The notes under the pieces: model-generated | What the model was told of the DNA's origin: nothing | The model's database searches: none | What the model saw: only the letters and a program-made list of their open reading frames with translations | Shown here: in pieces, positions 1 to 5,502 of the stretch | How the letters are laid out: every line of letters begins with the position of its first letter | How positions within the stretch are numbered: the stretch's first letter is position 1 | NCBI GenBank assembly: GCA_900555605.1 | Contig: USLW01000123.1 | Coordinates: forward strand, 1-6,370 | From: an uncultured Clostridium sp. | GTDB lineage: Bacteria > Bacillota > Clostridia > UBA1212 > UBA1255 | Reading direction: 5' to 3' | DNA: 6,370 bases | Translations under genes and position numbers: made by a program

Positions 1-876
1 GGCGCCGACGTGCCGGGGGAGCTTACAAAATGGAAACAGGCGGAAGCGGTTTTCCGGCTTTGCGCGTTTATTGCCACAGTCCGGCCGGGATATGACAGAA
101 CGGCGTTTGAAGCGGCATGCAAAGAGGCCGCGGCGGCGGGTGCGGTGATTCATGTGGTTGACGGACCGCAGGTGGACATTTCTTCTACGGAAATCAGAGA
201 TTTGATCCGCTGCGGCCGGGAGGCGGCGTCCCTGCTGCCTCCGCCTGTCGCAGATTATATTGCCGAACACGGCCTGTACCGTGGGGAAACAGAGAAGCTG
301 TCTTTTTCGGAAATTTATGCGGATCTCAAGCAGCAGCTGAGCCCGAAGCGATTTCTTCATTCTGTCGGCGTGATGGAGGAGTGCGTCAGATTGGCACATC
401 TTTTCGGCGCAGATGAAGAAACCTGCAGAATCGCCGGTATTTTACACGACTGCGCCAAGGAACTGGACCCGGAACAGCTTGTGTGGATGGATGCGGCGGA
501 CCTGACTCCGTCTGGGGACTGCTATGACGGAGCGTGTGAAAATACTGTTCATGGCAAAGCAGGGGCGTACCTGGCAAAGGAACGGTACGGAATTGAGGAT
601 CCGGAGATTTTGGAGGCGATTCGCTGCCATGTCACAGGGCAGCCGGAGATGGGACTTGTTGCGCAGATTGTGTTTGTGGCCGTTTATACGGGGCCGGGCC
701 GCCGTGGGCCGCATTTCGACTATGTGCGGCAGCAGCTGAAAAAAGGCTTGCGGGAAGGGATGTTGGCGGAATGTGACATGGTAATCCGGCACGTCCTTGA
801 GAAGGATAAGAAGCCCTTGTGCATTGACACGGTGCGGACGAGAAATTGGATTGTCAGAAGTATGGGTTTGGAGTAA
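1..876 (+). CDS. nadD: NadD-YqeK fusion protein, 3' part (nicotinate-nucleotide adenylyltransferase + HD-domain phosphohydrolase)
   Basis: The reading frame is open from base 1, so the gene starts upstream; the GTG at 10 is not the real start. The first ~95 codons match the C-terminal third of NadD, which adenylates nicotinate mononucleotide in NAD synthesis: a GAD followed by TKWK, an RPGY, and the family signature ISSTEIRDLIR (178-210), then PPPVADYIAEHGLY. The nucleotide-binding GxFDPxHxGH region must lie before the window. From about base 310 the protein continues into a YqeK-type HD domain, known in Firmicutes as a symmetrical Ap4A hydrolase. Visible ligands are His (358-360), His-Asp (445-450), His (550-552) and His (628-630). 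The fifth position, usually Asp in an ADYIEPNR-like motif, is Val (682-684), and the Glu of that motif is Gly (691-693), so hydrolase activity is doubtful. The C-terminal DTVRTRNWIV is conserved. Fusion and downstream rsfS fit clostridial gene order. Confidence 0.9.
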   Translation, partial: GADVPGELTKWKQAEAVFRLCAFIATVRPGYDRTAFEAACKEAAAAGAVIHVVDGPQVDISSTEIRDLIRCGREAASLLPPPVADYIAEHGLYRGETEKLSFSEIYADLKQQLSPKRFLHSVGVMEECVRLAHLFGADEETCRIAGILHDCAKELDPEQLVWMDAADLTPSGDCYDGACENTVHGKAGAYLAKERYGIEDPEILEAIRCHVTGQPEMGLVAQIVFVAVYTGPGRRGPHFDYVRQQLKKGLREGMLAECDMVIRHVLEKDKKPLCIDTVRTRNWIVRSMGLE

Positions 877-944
877 AATAACGGAGCGGTATTCATTGGA
901 ATCAGCATTTCCTGCGGGCCGGCGAAGGCGGGAATGCAGTTTGT

Positions 945-960
945 TTTCTCGCCGGAGAAA
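945..960 (+). other. small hairpin just before the rsfS ribosome binding site
   Basis: TTTCTC (945-950) pairs with GAGAAA (955-960) around a GCCG loop, a perfect 6-bp stem. It ends one base before the GGAG of rsfS at 962-965. No U-tract follows, so it is not a terminator. It could modulate rsfS translation or be chance; the stem is short. Confidence 0.25.
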
Positions 961-971
961 CGGAGAAGTAT

Positions 972-1334
972 ATGGAGCAAATAACAAGCAAAGCACTGGC
1001 AGACAAAATCGTGAAGCTCTTGGAGGACAGAAAGGCAAAAGACATTGAAGTCATCAATACCCAGAACGTTACGATCATTACAGATTATTTTATCATCTGC
1101 AGCGGCACATCTTCCGTTCATCTGCGGGGAATTGCCGGGGAAGTGATAGAAAAGCTGAAGGCGGAAGGCCGCCCCTGCAGCCATATCGAAGGATATGATT
1201 CCGCAAAATGGATTTTACTGGATTATCTCGATGTCGTCGTGCATATTTTTCTTGAAGAGGAGCGCGCTTACTATAATATTGAAAGGCTGTGGCGGGACGG
1301 CGTGAAAATAGGCCCCGACTCCATGTCCGAATAA
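972..1334 (+). CDS. rsfS: Ribosomal silencing factor RsfS (Iojap family)
   Basis: A 120-residue protein, the usual length for RsfS. Known members bind ribosomal protein uL14 on the 50S subunit and block subunit joining, lowering translation when nutrients are short. The whole family pattern is visible: an N-terminal helix (SKALADKIVKLLED), an ITDYFIICSGTSS strand-and-loop near residues 35-47, a central IEGYDSAKWILLDYLDVVVHIF block, and the terminal EERAYYNIERLW. The ATG start has GGAG at 962-965 with six bases of spacing. The gene lies 95 bases after the nadD-yqeK stop, an order common in Firmicutes, and probably shares its transcript. No damage is seen. Identification is by whole-length motif match and is secure. 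Confidence 0.95.
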   Translation: MEQITSKALADKIVKLLEDRKAKDIEVINTQNVTIITDYFIICSGTSSVHLRGIAGEVIEKLKAEGRPCSHIEGYDSAKWILLDYLDVVVHIFLEEERAYYNIERLWRDGVKIGPDSMSE

Positions 1335-1365
1335 AGCCGGTATTTGCTTGAAGAGAATATGAAGC

Positions 1366-1371
1366 GGGGAG
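1366..1371 (+). promoter_or_regulatory. ribosome binding site deciding the corA start
   Basis: GGGGAG lies only one base before the GTG at 1373 but ten bases before the in-frame ATG at 1382. The ATG spacing is workable and the GTG spacing is not, so the ATG at 1382 is preferred, giving 317 rather than 320 residues. Confidence 0.6.
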
Positions 1372-1381
1372 CGTGAGCACA

Positions 1382-2335
1382 ATGTATGAGATTTTGATCT
1401 CGGAAGAAAAGCAGCTGATTGTATTGAAAGAGCCGATGGATGGGTGCTGGATCAATATGTTGGATCCGACACCGGAGGAAATCCGCCAGATTTCCGAGAT
1501 GATGGCGGTGGAAAAGGATTTTCTGACTGCGGCGCTGGACGAGGAGGAACGTCCGCGTATCGAATCTGAGGACGGCAGTACTTTAATTGTGACGGATGTG
1601 CCAGTGGTTGAATCCGTGGCAGGATCCGATTCCTTCCAATATTCTACGATGCCGATGGGCATTGTGGTCTGCAAAGAGTGCATCATTACCGTATGCCTGA
1701 AAAAGAGTCAGCTGATCAAGGATTTTTTAGATAACCGGGTTAAGACCTTTTATACGTATAAAAAGAACCGTTTTCTGCTGCAGCTTATGTACCGGAATGC
1801 TACATATTATTTGCAATACTTAAAGCAGATTGATAAGATCAGCAATAATGTGGAAAACGATCTGCATCGTTCCATGAAGAATAAGGAACTGATTTTACTA
1901 TTATCTCTGGAAAAGTCGCTGGTATATTTTTCGACCTCTCTGAAGTCCAATGAAATCGTACTGGAAAAGATGCTGCGGTATTCTTATGCAAATGTGAATA
2001 TTAAAAAATATTCCGAGGACGAAGACCTGCTGGAGGATGTTATCATTGAAAATAAGCAGGCCATTGAAATGGCGAATATCTACAGCAATATCTTAAGCGG
2101 CACCATGGATGCCTTTGCGTCCATCATCTCCAATAATCTGAATATTGTAATGAAGCTTCTGGCCTCTATTACCATTGTCATGTCGATTCCCACCATGATT
2201 TCCGGCTTTTTCGGCATGAATGTGGAAAGCATTCCGATTGCGGGGATGCAGGGCTCCTTTTATGTGATTTTCGGGGCAACGCTGCTGATCTGCGGAATCG
2301 TGGCGCTGATTCTGTATAAGAAAAGGATGTTTTAA
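1382..2335 (+). CDS. corA: CorA-family divalent metal ion transporter
   Basis: A 317-residue protein of the CorA superfamily, which forms membrane pentamers passing Mg2+ (or Co2+, Ni2+, Zn2+ in relatives) down the membrane potential. The hallmark GMN is at about residues 278-280, at the end of the first span (roughly 255-280), followed by a short external loop and a second span (about 291-312) ending in the basic tail YKKRMF. The large N-terminal cytoplasmic domain has the typical long helix, including the YFSTSLKSNE segment and an acidic stretch SEDEDLLED. After GMN the sequence runs VESIPIAGMQGSF rather than a classical MPEL loop, as in many Firmicute paralogues, so ion preference cannot be read from sequence. 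A GTG at 1373 is an alternative start but sits too close to the ribosome binding site. It follows rsfS by 47 bases, likely in the same transcript. No Mg2+ riboswitch is seen upstream. Confidence 0.9.
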   Translation: MYEILISEEKQLIVLKEPMDGCWINMLDPTPEEIRQISEMMAVEKDFLTAALDEEERPRIESEDGSTLIVTDVPVVESVAGSDSFQYSTMPMGIVVCKECIITVCLKKSQLIKDFLDNRVKTFYTYKKNRFLLQLMYRNATYYLQYLKQIDKISNNVENDLHRSMKNKELILLLSLEKSLVYFSTSLKSNEIVLEKMLRYSYANVNIKKYSEDEDLLEDVIIENKQAIEMANIYSNILSGTMDAFASIISNNLNIVMKLLASITIVMSIPTMISGFFGMNVESIPIAGMQGSFYVIFGATLLICGIVALILYKKRMF

Positions 2336-2349
2336 ACGGATCCCGAGGG

Positions 2350-2388
2350 GCGGGCCATAGACGCGGCGCCGTTTGCCCGCATGCCGCG
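2350..2388 (+). other. two interleaved GC-rich stems in the corA-HAD gap
   Basis: In the 89-base gap, GCGGGC (2350-2355) can pair with GCCCGC (2375-2380), and CGCGGC (2362-2367) with GCCGCG (2383-2388). The arms alternate, so the RNA would form either one hairpin or the other, or an H-type pseudoknot. No U-tract follows, so this is not an ordinary terminator. GC-rich sequence gives such pairs by chance, so confidence is low. Confidence 0.3.
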
Positions 2389-2424
2389 CTTGCTGAAAAA
2401 TTCTGTGAAAGGACGGAAAGTGCA

Positions 2425-3078
2425 ATGAGACAGATCCAGCTGTTTATATTTGATTTTGACGGAGTAATCGGCGACACCGCGCCGGATATTGCGGGAGCGG
2501 TACAGGCTGCCCAGGCGCACTACGGGCTGCCTGTCATGACACAGGAGAAAATTTTATCCTACGTGGGATTCGGGGCAAAGTATCTGATCGACTGTACGCT
2601 GCCGCTGCCGGACGAGACGGAAAAATCCCAGGCCCTTGCATGGTACAAGGCCTATTATCATGCCCACGCGGTGGATCGCACGGTGCTGTATCCGGGGATG
2701 GATGCGGTGCTTCGGACGCTCCATCGCGCAGGCAGGAAAATCTGTGTGGTATCCAATAAGCCGGAGGCGCTAACAAAAGAGATTGTGAAACAGCTCGGAA
2801 TTGCGGATCTGCTCACGCTGGTCCTCGGCCCGGAATCCGTGGTCCGCATGAAGCCGGATCCCGAGGGACTTCTGCAATGCGTGGCAGCCACCGGTATTTT
2901 GCCGGAGCAGGCGCTGATGACCGGTGATTCTTATACGGATATTATAGCCGGAAGGGCAGCGGGCATGTATACCTGCGGTGCGTTTTACGGTTACGGGGAT
3001 CCGGATAAACTCAGGGCGGAAACACCGGATTTCAGTATTTCCGCCCCTTTGGAACTGCTGCAGAATATCAATTTATAA
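2425..3078 (+). CDS. HAD-family phosphatase, phosphoglycolate phosphatase-like
   Basis: A 217-residue cytoplasmic haloacid-dehalogenase-superfamily hydrolase of the Gph/PpaX/beta-phosphoglucomutase-like group. All four motifs are present: motif I FIFDFDGV with nucleophile D10 and acid/base D12; motif II VVSNK with S110; motif III K143 in a KPDP; motif IV GDSYTDIIAG with D168 and D172 for Mg2+. A helical cap lies between motifs I and II (about 18-85), as in subclass I. Length is normal. The closest functional guess is 2-phosphoglycolate or pyrophosphate hydrolysis, but substrate cannot be read from the motifs, so no symbol is given. The start is supported by a GGACGGAAAG purine tract at 2411-2420 with four bases before the ATG. 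It is the last gene of the plus-strand series and converges on the next gene with only 29 bases between stop codons. Confidence 0.9.
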   Translation: MRQIQLFIFDFDGVIGDTAPDIAGAVQAAQAHYGLPVMTQEKILSYVGFGAKYLIDCTLPLPDETEKSQALAWYKAYYHAHAVDRTVLYPGMDAVLRTLHRAGRKICVVSNKPEALTKEIVKQLGIADLLTLVLGPESVVRMKPDPEGLLQCVAATGILPEQALMTGDSYTDIIAGRAAGMYTCGAFYGYGDPDKLRAETPDFSISAPLELLQNINL

Positions 3079-3083
3079 AATTG
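3069..3083. repeat. AT-rich perfect inverted repeat at the HAD stop codon
   Basis: CAATTT and AAATTG flank a three-base centre and overlap the TAA stop of the HAD gene. It lies downstream of the convergent minus-strand gene too. It is weak as a terminator on either strand, having low GC and no T-tract directly after. Confidence 0.3.
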
Positions 3084-3105
3084 CTTTGATTCCATGCTTT
3101 CGTAT

Positions 3106-3123
3106 GATCACGGGGTGATTTTT
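3106..3123 (+). terminator. probable weak intrinsic terminator of the plus-strand series
   Basis: ATCAC (3107-3111) pairs with GTGAT (3115-3119) around GGG, extendable by a G-T pair, and is followed by TTTT (3120-3123). The stem is short. It overlaps the last codons of the convergent minus-strand gene, so one sequence serves as coding end and terminator. Confidence 0.45.
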
Positions 3124-4484
3124 GCAAGCGCCCCGATTTCATTTTCTTTACCAAGCTCTGCTTTATAAAGCAGATGATCCTCATCGTTCAGACAGTAAAC
3201 GCCCTCTGATGTCACATTTACGGCGGAACAGCTGATATCACCGATCAGCCGCGGCGTATTCATCAGAAAGTCTTCCGGAGAGGCCCGGTACAGCTTGCCG
3301 TCCAGTACGTAATAGACCATGCCGCCGGATACGTTTACCGTCTGGATATTCCCTTTCATCAGGACCTCTTTTCCCACGCCGTCCAGCGGATACCGGTACA
3401 GTCCCTCGCTTGTTACGGTATAGATCCAATTACTGTCTGCCGTTACTATTTTCACCACGGAAGAGATGAGCACGACTTCCTGATCACAGACTTCCTCCTG
3501 ATCGCCTTCCTCTGTTTGCGCACCGGTACTGCCTGCAGTCTGCTGAATTTCCGTGGCTTCCGGGGCATGCGTGCCGTTCGCGGCAGAAGCGGTCGGCAAA
3601 GGCGTAGGCGTTGCATGGGTATGCGGTTCATCCGGCAGCGCATAAACATAGCTGTCGCTCTTCCCGATTGCGTATATGGTATCTTTATACAGTGTGAAGC
3701 CGGTATAAGTGCCGTGACCGATTTCCTGTACGCTGTCTTTCAGCATGCTTCTGCGTCCGATTTGTCCAGTACTGTCGTCAAGATAATAAATCCATTCCTT
3801 ATCCACGATGAGATTGGAGTAAGAGCCTTCTGCAACCGTGATTTTTTCAATGCTTTCTTCTTCCGGCGGATAGACATAATCGCTCTTCTCTGTAGCAGTG
3901 GGCGCAGGCGTTGCCCCGTCCTTATAGATCGGACCGTCCGCAATGGCACAGATATTCTGATCTCCGTCCAGGTAAAATACGGTGTATCCCGTTGCATCCT
4001 GCAAATCCGCATATGTTGCAGGATCTGTGATGACGTTGATATCCATACAATGGTCGTCAATCAGCTTTTTATGCACCCCGTCGGCGTACACCCACAGAGA
4101 CGTGACCCCATCCACCGTATTGCTGTAATAAACGCGTCCGTCGATTTCCGCGGCCAGTCCGTGATTGGCGCTGTTGCCGTTGGTAATACCGGTTTCTGTC
4201 ATGGACGGCGTAGCAGGCGCCGGACTTGCTGATGTGCCCGGTGCGTTTGTGGCTTTTGTCCCGCCGGAGGAATCGTCGCCGATAAACCTTATGCAGATCA
4301 CATAAATCATAATTCCTACAATGATGGCGGTAAATACCAGCGTAACGATATCCATGGGCTGTATTTTACGCTTCTGGCTGCCGCTTTTCTCACTGCTTTT
4401 CTGCTCCTGCTTCAGCTTGGAATGACAGTAGGAACACCGCTTTGCACCTTCCGGCTGTTTTTTGCCGCAGTTTTGACAACGCAT
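3108..4484 (-). CDS. Zinc-ribbon membrane protein with extracytoplasmic DUF5050-like beta-propeller
   Basis: A 458-residue protein with clear architecture. Residues 3-20 form a zinc ribbon, C3xxC6 and C17xxC20. A basic stretch (QKRK, 37-40) precedes a single membrane span (about 45-66), which places the ribbon inside and the rest outside the cell. A Ser/Thr/Pro/Ala linker (71-110) leads to repeated strand motifs: GRVYYSN (116), GYTVFYLDG (166), EWIYYLDD (230), DTIYAIG (268), NWIYTVTSEGLYRY (352), GMVYYVLDGKLYR (388) and EGVYCLND (427). These resemble the DUF5050-type propeller repeats of clostridial surface proteins, and seven are counted. Two Pro/Thr-rich insertions (189-199 and about 285-330) interrupt the domain. 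The start is set by AGGAG (4492-4496) with seven bases of spacing. It is likely a sensor, scaffold or wall-associated protein; the actual function is unknown. It is monocistronic as far as can be seen. Confidence 0.88.
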   Translation of the reverse strand: MRCQNCGKKQPEGAKRCSYCHSKLKQEQKSSEKSGSQKRKIQPMDIVTLVFTAIIVGIMIYVICIRFIGDDSSGGTKATNAPGTSASPAPATPSMTETGITNGNSANHGLAAEIDGRVYYSNTVDGVTSLWVYADGVHKKLIDDHCMDINVITDPATYADLQDATGYTVFYLDGDQNICAIADGPIYKDGATPAPTATEKSDYVYPPEEESIEKITVAEGSYSNLIVDKEWIYYLDDSTGQIGRRSMLKDSVQEIGHGTYTGFTLYKDTIYAIGKSDSYVYALPDEPHTHATPTPLPTASAANGTHAPEATEIQQTAGSTGAQTEEGDQEEVCDQEVVLISSVVKIVTADSNWIYTVTSEGLYRYPLDGVGKEVLMKGNIQTVNVSGGMVYYVLDGKLYRASPEDFLMNTPRLIGDISCSAVNVTSEGVYCLNDEDHLLYKAELGKENEIGALAKITP

Positions 4485-4491
4485 ACACTCA

Positions 4492-4496
4492 CTCCT
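4492..4496 (-). promoter_or_regulatory. ribosome binding site of the zinc-ribbon gene
   Basis: On the minus strand AGGAG lies seven bases before the ATG at 4484, inside a GAGGAGTGAG tract. This is strong and well placed, and it fixes the start so that the protein begins directly with the zinc ribbon. Confidence 0.8.
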
Positions 4497-4504
4497 CAGT
4501 TTTA

Positions 4505-4533
4505 ATCATACAACCTGTATTTTACAACAATTC
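4505..4533 (-). promoter_or_regulatory. possible promoter of the zinc-ribbon gene
   Basis: On the minus strand TATGAT (4505-4510) matches five of six bases of a -10 box, 20 bases upstream of the start codon. With 17-base spacing the -35 position reads GAATTG (4528-4533), a poor match, so an activator or another promoter may be involved. The inverted repeat at 4519-4541 would cover the spacer and the -35 position. Confidence 0.35.
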
Positions 4534-4541
4534 TGTAAAAT
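4519..4541. promoter_or_regulatory. perfect 8+8 inverted repeat, operator-like
   Basis: ATTTTACA (4519-4526) and TGTAAAAT (4534-4541) are exact inverted copies around a seven-base centre. The repeat lies 35-57 bases upstream of the zinc-ribbon gene's start codon and overlaps the likely core promoter, the place a dimeric repressor would bind. The half-site resembles TACA/TGTA operators generally, but the centre is too long for the CopY/BlaI type, so no regulator is named. It could also fold as an AT-rich hairpin. Confidence 0.5.
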
Positions 4542-4640
4542 TTGATAGACATAATCACGACTTTTTTATTGCAGCCTGATTTTCCTCTTAACGATTATGC
4601 CGCGAAAGTCTCGGTTATATTTCTTTTTCTCTTCTGATAG

Positions 4641-4683
4641 GAAAAGGTCTTCTATGATTTTGTCTGCGATAGAAGACCTTTTC
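4641..4683 (-). terminator. perfect 15-bp hairpin, probable bidirectional terminator
   Basis: GAAAAGGTCTTCTAT (4641-4655) is the exact inverse of ATAGAAGACCTTTTC (4669-4683), with a 13-base loop. On each strand the stem reads A-tract, GGTCTTCTAT, loop, ATAGAAGACC, then TTTTC, so it can act both ways. It begins 29 bases downstream of the FG-GAP gene's stop codon, which makes it the natural end of that minus-strand unit and insulates the zinc-ribbon gene beyond it. The T-tract is short (four), and beyond it the sequence is not T-rich on the minus strand. Confidence 0.7.
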
Positions 4684-4711
4684 AAGTTATAAAAGTAGTT
4701 TCGGTTTTATT

Positions 4712-5002
4712 TTAATAGACTGACCAGTGTGTACTGGTAATGGTTGACAACCCATTTCCGCGCCATTCAAACAGCGACATAGAAGCACCGTGATCATAAA
4801 ATGCGGCGATATCGCATTTTTCGTCACCGTTGAAATCGCCGGTGACCACCTTATTATCAATAGATAAAGCAGAAAAGGTGTCTGAGCCCCATATACCTCT
4901 ATCGCCGTTCAAAGAAAATCCATTTGTTTTTGCAGCAAAGCAATTTGTTTGCAGCAGAAATATAAAAGCAATTAACGTTGTTATCAATTTTAATTGTTTC
5001 AT
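4712..5002 (-). CDS. Small secreted protein with a single FG-GAP/VCBS-type repeat
   Basis: A 96-residue protein with a clear signal peptide: MKQLK, a hydrophobic core (residues 6-18), and a likely cut after CFA at about residue 23. The mature part of roughly 73 residues contains one FG-GAP/VCBS-type motif, VVTGDFNGDEKCDIAAFYD (52-70). Its D56-N58-D60-D64 pattern is the calcium-loop DxNxDxxxD known from integrin-like and bacterial surface propellers. Such repeats normally occur in sets that close a propeller; here there is only one, flanked by Trp-containing strands (IWGSD, FEWRGNG, THWSVY). It is therefore either a self-assembling mini-lectin-like unit or a remnant of a longer protein. The stop is a normal TAA. 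The ATG overlaps the stop of the upstream gene by four bases and has AAGGAAGGG before it, implying translational coupling. Base composition is much poorer in GC than the flanks. Binding partner unknown. Confidence 0.8.
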   Translation of the reverse strand: MKQLKLITTLIAFIFLLQTNCFAAKTNGFSLNGDRGIWGSDTFSALSIDNKVVTGDFNGDEKCDIAAFYDHGASMSLFEWRGNGLSTITSTHWSVY

Positions 5003-5238
5003 TCTATCCCTTCCTTCTGTGCACTTTTTGCTTTATGCTTCAGTACGTTTATCACTTTTAGCACGATTGCCGATAAAAATGATAATACCATTACGCCGAT
5101 ATAAATCTTATATATCAGATACGTAGTTGTTAATGGCCATGGAAAACTTCCGGTTGGATGGTTTGCTGCATACAGTAAGAAAAGAGTCATAAATGCAAAC
5201 ATAGATAATCCGATTATCAGAAATACTTTTGATTTCAT
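4999..5238 (-). CDS. Small two-span membrane protein of unknown function
   Basis: A 79-residue protein not recognised as a named family. It has two hydrophobic segments, about residues 5-24 and 40-63, joined by a short loop containing NHPTGSFPWPL. The C-terminus is basic (KHKAKSAQKEG), suggesting both ends are cytoplasmic and the aromatic/proline loop faces out. The start is supported by AAGGGGG (5248-5254) with nine bases of spacing. Its TGA overlaps the ATG of the following secreted FG-GAP protein in an ATGA arrangement, so the two are made together. That coupling suggests a shared job at the membrane or surface, such as anchoring, export or immunity for the small secreted partner, but this is inference. 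It lies in the AT-rich part of the window. Confidence 0.75.
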   Translation of the reverse strand: MKSKVFLIIGLSMFAFMTLFLLYAANHPTGSFPWPLTTTYLIYKIYIGVMVLSFLSAIVLKVINVLKHKAKSAQKEGIE

Positions 5239-5285
5239 AAGGTTTTGCCCCCTTGAACTTAAATTCTTATAAACACATCAACAAA

Positions 5286-5291
5286 ATTATA
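5286..5291 (-). promoter_or_regulatory. possible -10 box for the two-gene minus-strand unit
   Basis: A perfect TATAAT on the minus strand, 48 bases before the start codon of the two-span membrane protein. At 17-base spacing the -35 position reads TCCGAT, a poor match, and there is no TG extension. In AT-rich sequence a chance hexamer is quite possible. Confidence 0.3.
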
Positions 5292-5441
5292 TGATGTTTT
5301 ACCAAGAAATCGGAGTGCACCATATGGATTTTTGCCCAGTGAATTTCATAAAAATATTACAAAAAAATAGCTTATTTGTCAAGAAAGATTGAGCTCTCGC
5401 ATGTAAATCACGCGGATCTGTCGGCAATATTGACGGTTTTA

Positions 5442-5459
5442 AATGCCGGCATCGGCATT
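5442..5459. repeat. 7-bp stem inverted repeat upstream of the plus-strand promoter
   Basis: AATGCCG (5442-5448) and CGGCATT (5453-5459) are exact inverted copies around GCAT. On the plus strand it sits 15 bases upstream of the -35 box. It may be a protein-binding site. Confidence 0.4.
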
Positions 5460-5462
5460 CCC

Positions 5463-5477
5463 ACAAATTTTATTTGT
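5463..5477. promoter_or_regulatory. perfect inverted repeat overlapping the -35 box
   Basis: ACAAAT and ATTTGT flank a TTT centre. The right arm overlaps the -35 hexamer at 5474-5479, an arrangement typical of repressor operators. The regulator is unknown. Confidence 0.4.
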
Positions 5478-5502
5478 TTCACCGGTCCGGCCGTGGTATA
5501 AT
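5474..5502 (+). promoter_or_regulatory. sigma-A-type promoter with extended -10 for the cohesin-like gene
   Basis: TTGTTT (5474-5479) and a perfect TATAAT (5497-5502) are separated by 17 bases, and the -10 is preceded by TGG, an extended -10. Transcription would start near 5509, giving a leader of about 195 bases. A second extended -10 in the same GTGGTATA context, TATACT (5537-5542), lies 40 bases downstream but lacks a recognisable -35. Confidence 0.65.

Noticed and set aside
907..935. Imperfect stem TTCCTGC/GCGGGAA in the gap before rsfS
   Set aside because: Seven pairs including a G-T pair with a 12-base loop and no U-tract; too weak to call a terminator or regulator.
442..1038. Long minus-strand open frame opposite yqeK and rsfS
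   Set aside because: It overlaps two well-recognised plus-strand genes, has no family features, and reads as antisense composition.
2337..2867. A 13-base direct repeat, CGGATCCCGAGGG, at 2337-2349 and 2855-2867
   Set aside because: The second copy is inside the HAD coding sequence at the conserved KPDP motif and is explained by codon choice. There is no surrounding similarity or sign of duplication.
3516..4232. 238-codon plus-strand frame opposite the zinc-ribbon gene
   Set aside because: It is rich in Arg and Cys, has no recognisable domain, and lies fully within a gene with clear zinc-ribbon and propeller motifs on the other strand.
4500..5420. Search for mobile-element ends, att sites or CRISPR repeats in the AT-rich island
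   Set aside because: No transposase or integrase fragment, no terminal inverted repeats, no target-site duplication and no regularly spaced repeats were seen.
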